Source: Basidiobolus meristosporus CBS 931.73
Taxonomy: Eukaryota > Basidiobolomycota > Basidiobolomycetes > Basidiobolales > Basidiobolaceae
NCBI GenBank assembly: GCA_002104905.1
Contig: MCFE01000097.1
Coordinates: 62,001 to 126,000 of the forward strand
Reading direction: 5' to 3'
Length of the DNA stretch: 64,000 nt
Position numbers and translations under genes: made by a program. Positions 58,074-64,000 of this stretch are shown in pieces. The notes below the pieces were generated by a model. The model saw only the letters and a list, made by a program, of their open reading frames with translations. It did not search any database and was not told the origin of the DNA. Within the stretch, counting starts at the first letter, position 1, and each line of letters opens with the position of its first letter.

Positions 58074-59048
58074 ATGCAACCTAAAGCAATCCTCCTGGCG
58101 TGCGCTGTTCTCCTAAGTCTGTCCAACTCGGTAGCAGCTCAGGGTACAACCTCCACTATCAACGGAAGCACTGTGATTAGCACCAGCTCAAGTATTGGGC
58201 AGTCCGCGACAGGTACTACTTCAAGTACCACTACCTCTACTGGTTCACCTACGTCAAGTCTCTCCACCATACCTCCGAGCACTACCACTACCTCAGTCCC
58301 TGGAACAACGGGTACTTCGGTCATTCCCGGATCTACAGTAGTATCGACCGCCCCAGGTGGGACTTCGTTAACCACCCTTCCTGACTCTACGATAACCAGT
58401 ACTGCGGTGACATCTAGCACAGTTTCTTCTCCAATTATCGTGACCCCTTCAACAACCACCACCAACATGGTATCTACCAATACTGTAGTTTCACCAACTA
58501 CCACTATTTCCCAAGTCACTTCGGTGATTACTCCGGTAACTACAACGGTATTTTCAACTGTAGCAACACAAACTTTATACTCTGGTACAGAGACCTGCGC
58601 TGTACCCACCACTGCTGTAGTAACCCCATGCGTGACCAGCACACCGACAAAATGCAAGCCTACGAAGCGACCAACACCTACTGATGACTGTGATGACGAC
58701 CACAAGGATAAACACAAGAATGATGATGATGATGATGATGATAGCGATTGTGACGATCATAGCGATCATGACAAGCCCAAGCCCAAGCCGGAGCCAAGTG
58801 GTGACGATGACTGCGACGATGACCATGAGAAGAGCAAGCCTAAACCCAAGCCAAAGCCAAACAGTGACGATGATGACTGTGATGACGACAACACTAACAA
58901 AAAGAAGGGGAAATGGTGCAAGCATGGAGCATTGGAATGTGTAGGTGACAACTATCGCCAGTGCATCGATGGCAAATGGGTCAAGAAAAACTGCAGTACA
59001 GGATCAAAGTGTTGCAAATTGTCGGGAGTTTCGGTCATCTGTGCTTAA
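58074..59048 (+). CDS. Mucin-like secreted protein with acidic repeats and CBM19-like chitin-binding tail
   Basis: Intronless, 324 residues. The signal peptide MQPKAILLACAVLLSLSNSVAAQ starts it. Residues about 24-195 are almost entirely Ser, Thr, Val, Pro and Gly and would be heavily O-glycosylated. Residues about 205-275 are a low-complexity block of Asp runs separated by Cys and by Lys-Pro repeats (three DDxDCDDDH/N modules spaced by KPKPKPKP), perhaps binding cations or held by disulphides. The final 45 residues (WCKHGALECVGDNYRQCIDGKW...CCKLSG) carry six cysteines and the CVG..YRQC..GKWV pattern of CBM19 chitin-binding modules. Together these suggest a cell-wall or extracellular matrix protein. 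There is no enzymatic domain. The antisense ORFs are mirror images of the repeats. Confidence 0.85.
   Translation: MQPKAILLACAVLLSLSNSVAAQGTTSTINGSTVISTSSSIGQSATGTTSSTTTSTGSPTSSLSTIPPSTTTTSVPGTTGTSVIPGSTVVSTAPGGTSLTTLPDSTITSTAVTSSTVSSPIIVTPSTTTTNMVSTNTVVSPTTTISQVTSVITPVTTTVFSTVATQTLYSGTETCAVPTTAVVTPCVTSTPTKCKPTKRPTPTDDCDDDHKDKHKNDDDDDDDSDCDDHSDHDKPKPKPEPSGDDDCDDDHEKSKPKPKPKPNSDDDDCDDDNTNKKKGKWCKHGALECVGDNYRQCIDGKWVKKNCSTGSKCCKLSGVSVICA
58720..58895 (+). repeat. In-frame acidic (GAT)n and KP repeats
   Basis: GATGATGAT tracts (for example 58721-58742) and AAGCCC/AAGCCA runs give alternating Asp and Lys-Pro blocks. Such triplet tracts can change length without breaking the frame. Confidence 0.85.
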
Positions 59049-60248
59049 GCCTGTTAGAAGGACCAAGTAATGAGCTAAAGTATCGAAGTTGATCTATGAT
59101 ACTACGATTCCCTGAATATCTGTCAACTATAAGAAGTAGTAACAATAAACCTGAGCTTGAACTGAATCCCAATATGGCTACCTGGAAGTAGTCATTGTGA
59201 CATATGTGTCTATTCAAGATTGCACTCGCTGCATAATGGTCGGTGCTGTGCGAGTTACTACCTCGATGAGGTGGATAGAACCACGCTGAAATGAATTTGA
59301 TTCAAATCCCATGTATATAGGTGGGGATAAGCGTTCAAATCTCAGATCTTGTCAATTTTTTGAATATTTATTTGATGTCTATGGGTGCAAGGATATTTAC
59401 CTTCGCTAGCCAGATGTTTCTTGCGCAGCATATCAGATGGCATAACTATCCTCACTCCACCACACTTTGTACACCATGGGTTCCTGTAGTGTACCCACAA
59501 GGATTTCCAAAACGGACCAGGCATTTTTCCAGGCGAACTGTAGTTGAAGGATGTTTTGTGTCACACCCATTGGTGACATAAAGGGCTTTTATGGCACTAT
59601 TACTACACGTTAGGCTACACCAGTTCATTTCCCTCCATTATTTCCCAAACTCGTATTCAAAAAACAGACTCACTCCTAACCAATATTATCGTGGCCAAGT
59701 TGATCAGGCTTTCTTATTTGTTCAATGGCAAAATCAGTACAGAAACACTTCTTCAGTGGTGGAATTGTTAGTCATTATCCTTGTAAAGAGTTTTCCGCCA
59801 GCATAGCCAAGAGTATCGGGATTGTAGTACTGAATGAACTAATCATCAGCGATATATGCCCCACATGCTTATTTCAATTAGAACTGGTAATTACTGTTCA
59901 AGGGCTAATTTGGGGTATAGAATTCTATACCATAATCAAGATTATTCCTGATTATTGTTCTAATTCGAACTGAGTCACCTTTATTGGCCACATTTTATCG
60001 AAACACAGTCTGCGCTTACTCTAAATGACTCTCTAAAAAGGCATCGCACTCAAACAATGTAGTACCATACATCAAATCAAGCAGGTCAGTGAAATTCTAC
60101 TATAGGTGAAGTCTACTGGTTTAATACACACCTAATCAGTAAATCTTACTCTCATCTACGGTTCATGTTACTTTCGCCTCTGGAACTCACTCTCCAAAGT
60201 CTCCATTGCTCCCCTTACTCCGTTTGTTCTCTGTTCTATTAACCGATA
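59049..60248. other. Intergenic region
   Basis: Short ORFs only (59321-59973). No gene supported. Confidence 0.55.
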
Positions 60249-61982
60249 ATGTCTACTCCAGAGTATCACGAGGTTACCGAGCATCTAACAAACCTAATAG
60301 AAATAGATGGTCTCGAAGTTCCAGAACTGACAACGGATAGTGATCTCGAAGCAGACCTTAATATGAACATCCTGAAAGATTATGAGGATCTAATGACCTT
60401 GCGAGATGATATATGCTATTCGACTGAAAACCAGCGGGGTTGCAAGCAATTCAGGTACAATGTCTTGGAGCAGTATCTGAATAAGAAGCCTCACCCCGCT
60501 AGCACGATGCGTCGCCGTGACACTCTGAGCTCCCTTAAGAAACGTCAGGTAATCAGGAAAAATGAATTTCAAGCTTGGGGTTCATTCCTTATTAATATAT
60601 ACTAGTTACAGAGTGGACCGGAAGTACTTGAACGCTTCACTTTGTACTCTGCTGAGACGGGGGTTATCAAAGGTCAGTTTTTGTCCCAGCTCTCCACGGA
60701 GGGGAATTCCCTGATAGACGTCATTCAGAGAGGGAACTTTTGGATCGACGTCCTTAGTCCGACAAACGAGGAAATTCATATACTCAGCAAAGTAAGTGGA
60801 TTCTAGCCCAACAACGCAGGCTATCCTTACTAACTTCAAGATAGGTGTTCAACATTCACCCACTCACGACCGAAGACATCATGGAGCTGGAGGCACGGGA
60901 GAAATTCGAGCTCTTTCCAAACTATTACTTTGTGTGCTTCCGTACATTCGATCAGGACATGAACAGTGATACGTATTTGAATCCAATCAACATCTACAAT
61001 ATCGTGATGCCTGAGGGAGTGATTACAGTGAGTCTTCTAGGATCATACTACGCCTGAATTGGTTACTAAGCGAGTTTTCCTCAAATTCAGTACTATTTCA
61101 AGCCAACCCCACACTCACAAAACGTCCTCAAGCGTATTCAGAGCCTTCAAGATTACATCGAAGTCAAGCCAGGTTTGATAATGTTCGCAACAGTAGTCAA
61201 TCCGTTTTTTACGTACCAACATTTTACTTGATTGGCTGTAGATTGGATCAATTATGCGATTGTAGACGATGTCACGGATGCATTTGAGCCAAGGATAGAG
61301 AACGTGGAACTCGAAAGCAACTCGATTGATGAGTTGGTACTGATCTTGAAACAGTCGGAGCAATCGGATATGCTACGCAGAATAGGTCAAGCTCGCAAGA
61401 ATGTCATGGGCCTTCTTCGCCTTTTGGGACCCAAAGCTGATGTTGTAGGGCGTCTGATCAAACGTTACAGTGACAAACCTAGCTCCCACGCTACAGGAGA
61501 TGATATTCCTTTGTATTTAGGGGATATTCAGGGTAGGTTACCAAATAGGCAGTCCAGGAAGCGGCATGGGCTAACAGTTCACCTCGTAATTCAGACCACA
61601 TCTTGACTATGCTGCAGAGCGTCAACCATCACGAGAAGATCCTCTCTAGAGCACATGCGAATTATCTGGCCCAAATCTCCATTGAGATCACCCAAACCCA
61701 GAACGCAACAAATGATGTGATTGCCAAGATGACCTTCGTGGCATCTTTCCTTGTCCCCATGAACATCGTCACTGGTAATATAGCCCATCCTTTGCCACTA
61801 GCCACCTGCTGACACTAACCCTGTCGACCATAGGTTTGTTTGGGATGAATGTGAAAGTCCCGCACCAAACCGACCCAGAAGCAATCGGGGAGCCAGTTTG
61901 GCCTTTCTATAGTATTGTGGCCTTCTTGGCGGCCATGGGGATGATGTTCTATTTTGTCGCTCGGTGGTTTAAACTAATTTAA
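60249..61982 (+). CDS. CorA/Alr-type magnesium transporter
   Basis: Exons 60249-60548, 60612-60791, 60845-61027, 61091-61172, 61242-61532, 61595-61774, 61834-61982; 454 residues. CorA channels are homopentamers moving Mg2+ (and related ions) down its gradient. The N-terminal 120 residues are acidic and Arg-rich and differ from bacterial CorA. The cytosolic domain has NFWIDVLSPTNEEI, VFNIHPLTTEDI and NYYFVCFRTF, all typical of the fungal Alr/Mnr2 branch. The long stalk helix is DELVLILKQSE...LGPKADVVGRLIK. The pore region reads MTFVASFLVPMNIVTGLFGMNV, with the signature GMN at 409-411, followed by the second helix and a short basic tail. The predicted length and lack of a long extra N-terminus are closer to a vacuolar/plasma-membrane Alr-like protein than to the mitochondrial Mrs2. 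Intron 4 uses the weak donor GTTTGA. Confidence 0.93.
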
Positions 61983-64000
61983 GCATCTCTCAGTTCTCGG
62001 CCGGATCCTTTGAGCTGCAACTTACAGCTCAGCCATGTAGATACAAGTAGTCAATGTAGTATTATATCAAGCCAAACCGACCTTCCTTTCATAAAGCTCC
62101 GACCCTGATATCACCGTAGCCAACCCGGTTCGTTTGCTAGATTCCAACATACATATTAATTTGAACAGCTATCACCTTCCCATGGCAAGGGTATACTGCA
62201 TAGAAATAAAAGCAACATCGATACTAGTGCACGTCTGTTGTCCGATACACAGGCTAGGTATGAACATGGACTTGTCTATAGGTAGGTGGTGTGGTGAACC
62301 TGTATATATGCCCCTTAGGGGGGAGCTGCGGAATCCCGCGAATGGACAGCAGTCAACCCTTTCAAGAGTATTCCTGGGAAATCCCTCTGAAACATTTGGC
62401 TTCTCTATAATGCCAGACAACAGAATCCAATTTAATCGTTTGGAGGAGTAACTGGACTAATCACATCGTGCTGGGATGTTGCTCCTACCTTTCTAGGACT
62501 TTCAACCAATGGCATTGCGAAATACGCCCCGAGTAAAACCCTGTTGTCACGTGGATTAGCTTTGGACAAAGCACACTGCTTTATCGTACAGATAATACGG
62601 ATGCATATGCTTAAAAGATAACTGGGTTGATGAGTCGGGAAAGCGCTTACAGAGGGATCTATGAAATGGATCAGCATGTCGTGATAACTATAGGTGCAGC
62701 GACCATTTGGACTCAATTTGTTCTCAGACAACCCGTGGAGTAGCGAAGAGTAAGCAACCAGCAGATGTCCGCGATATTGCCGTATCCAGGGCTCTACTGA
62801 TGTAAAATAGCAAGCAGCGCAAATGTCTGTGCTGGTCAAGCGGTCATATCACAGATCTATTAGACCATCAGTTTGTGTAATCAGCCATCGGTGTCATCAG
62901 CATTATCCTGTGCTAGCAGCTCATATATGTAGCAGAGCATTTGTTCCCATGTTTTCAGGAAAGAAAGCCAGTTGGTGAAATCTGAAGCACAGCATTCATT
63001 CGTGATGCCCGATCGAAGTTGGTAATAGACACCCATGCTCTCTCAAGATTTAATAACATTTAAGTGACTGACTTGTATATGGTGGCAATAAGGACTTTAT
63101 GAAGCTCTAACCTAAACGAGTCCGTGTGGGTTACACACTAGCGAGCTCTTGGATGGAGGATTCGTTTATGGCGTAGATATGATCTGCTCACCCATACTGG
63201 CATCGCTATGGCCCAAGTGATGCCTTGCAGCAAACACGTCAAGACGTGTGTACCTCATTGTCTAGTGCTCTCTCGTCTTGACCCTTACTTCACCGAATCA
63301 CCTTGGTTTCAAATGCAATCCAAGCGTACACATATTAATATCGATAGCCTCCTCGATAGATCAACACCAGCCATGATGGTGTTGCTGTCGATCAACTGGT
63401 TGCTCAGTCGGGATGCATCCTTTGAAGCATCATGAGGCCTGGCTTGTTCGTACAGTCCGATTACCGTGATCAACCAAGAGCGAGCATCTACACCAGCGCA
63501 GCTTTGGATTACAGTTAGGTACAGTTATGGAGCACATTGCCAGCTTCCTGTCAAGCTCCTGAAATAAAATCGTCCCATGCTTAGATCACCCTCAGCAGTG
63601 ATACGAATATCTTTGTGTTAATTGTGGTCATCCTTGCCATCACCCACCCAAAAATTCCAGATTCATTGATTCCTTATTCATGGCAATTCGAATCTCACAA
63701 CAATCAATCAAAGCTTTGTTTACTTCGAACCCCTTAATTGTGTGATCTGTTTTTGGATGGATCCTCCATAACAACCATGCATTCTGATTGACGGAGAACC
63801 CAGGATTTAATGGCTTTTTATTGTTATTCTATACTGCATGAGTAGAGCTATCTTTTGCATACAGAATTTTCGGGTGTCTTCCCCTGTCTTTACACCCTAG
63901 CCATATAAATCTATTACGTATGATCCGGAAGAATCCCCCTAGCATTTGTATCTTTTCTCCCCATCATATAGGTCAGATTGCCTTTGTAATCTAAAGTTAT
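61983..64000. other. Intergenic region to window end
   Basis: About 2 kb with no supported gene. ORFs at 62134-62451 (plus) and 62432-62839 (minus) lack recognisable motifs and overlap each other's strands. Confidence 0.5.

Noticed and set aside
58139-58925. Long Val-rich and Ile-rich minus-strand ORFs
   Set aside because: Antisense of the Ser/Thr-rich and Asp-rich repeats of the mucin-like gene, an effect of the repeats' codon pattern.
1-64000. tRNA, rRNA, CRISPR or intact transposon
   Set aside because: I looked for B-box-like GGTTCGAATCC motifs, regular spaced repeats and transposase or reverse-transcriptase motifs and found none that hold up; weak tRNA candidates cannot be excluded without a covariance-model scan.

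Overview
This window is nuclear DNA from a filamentous or early-diverging fungus. It has compact genes with many short introns (about 30-75 bases, GT...AG, often with a CTAAC/CTGAC-like branch point), TATAAA-type promoters and long AT-rich gaps. The gene set is eukaryotic and fungal: PAN3, Hrd1, Rad18, a Pho80-like cyclin, a Git3-type 7TM receptor, a CBM19-like chitin-binding domain and a CorA/Alr magnesium transporter. A SAMHD1-type dNTPase and a secreted phospholipase A2 together point away from typical Dikarya and towards an early-diverging lineage (Zoopagomycota/Mucoromycota; Basidiobolus-like is my guess). That placement is inference.

Layout. 1-3.4 kb is non-coding, with an old tandem duplication. 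3.5-4.6 kb holds a secreted class 3 lipase. 6.8-9.6 kb has poorly known small genes. 10.4-11.2 kb (minus) is a secretory phospholipase A2 with a GPI-like tail, not visible as one ORF because it is split into five exons including a 16-base one. 12.4-13.0 kb is a Ctr copper transporter. 13.5-15.3 kb (minus) is RAD18. 15.8-17.0 kb is a HAD phosphatase. 17.5-19.7 kb (minus) is a SAMHD1-like protein in 12 exons. 21.6 kb is an intronless HMG-box protein and 25.0 kb an intronless cyclin. 28.1-35.4 kb is a three-copy tandem array of secreted M20 metallopeptidases, each with a CT-rich tract in intron 1. 35.8-36.3 kb (minus) is ribosomal protein eS19. 37.8-38.7 kb (minus) is a bHLH factor. 40.8-41.8 kb (minus) is a 7TM receptor. 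42.3-55.1 kb is a run of minus-strand genes: an unknown membrane protein, HRD1, PAN3, a chromodomain protein and a mitochondrial EngB-type GTPase. 56.5-59.0 kb has two secreted stalk-like proteins (Cys-rich; and mucin-like/acidic with CBM19-like tail). 60.2-62.0 kb is the CorA transporter. The last 2 kb shows nothing I can support.

The secreted set (lipase, phospholipase A2, three M20 peptidases, two Ser/Thr-rich wall-like proteins) fits a saprotroph or animal-associated fungus that digests external lipid and peptide and modifies its surface. The other genes are housekeeping (mRNA deadenylation, ER-associated degradation, post-replication repair, dNTP control, ion uptake). I see no operon-like logic linking them. 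Exon models were made by hand from splice signals, reading phase and recognised motifs; every boundary that was checked keeps frame, but none is tested by RNA data. No clearly new multi-gene system is evident. The most unusual items are the GPI-tailed phospholipase A2, the M20 array with its intron microsatellites and conversion-like mosaic, and a chromodomain gene with two stop-free, length-3n introns.
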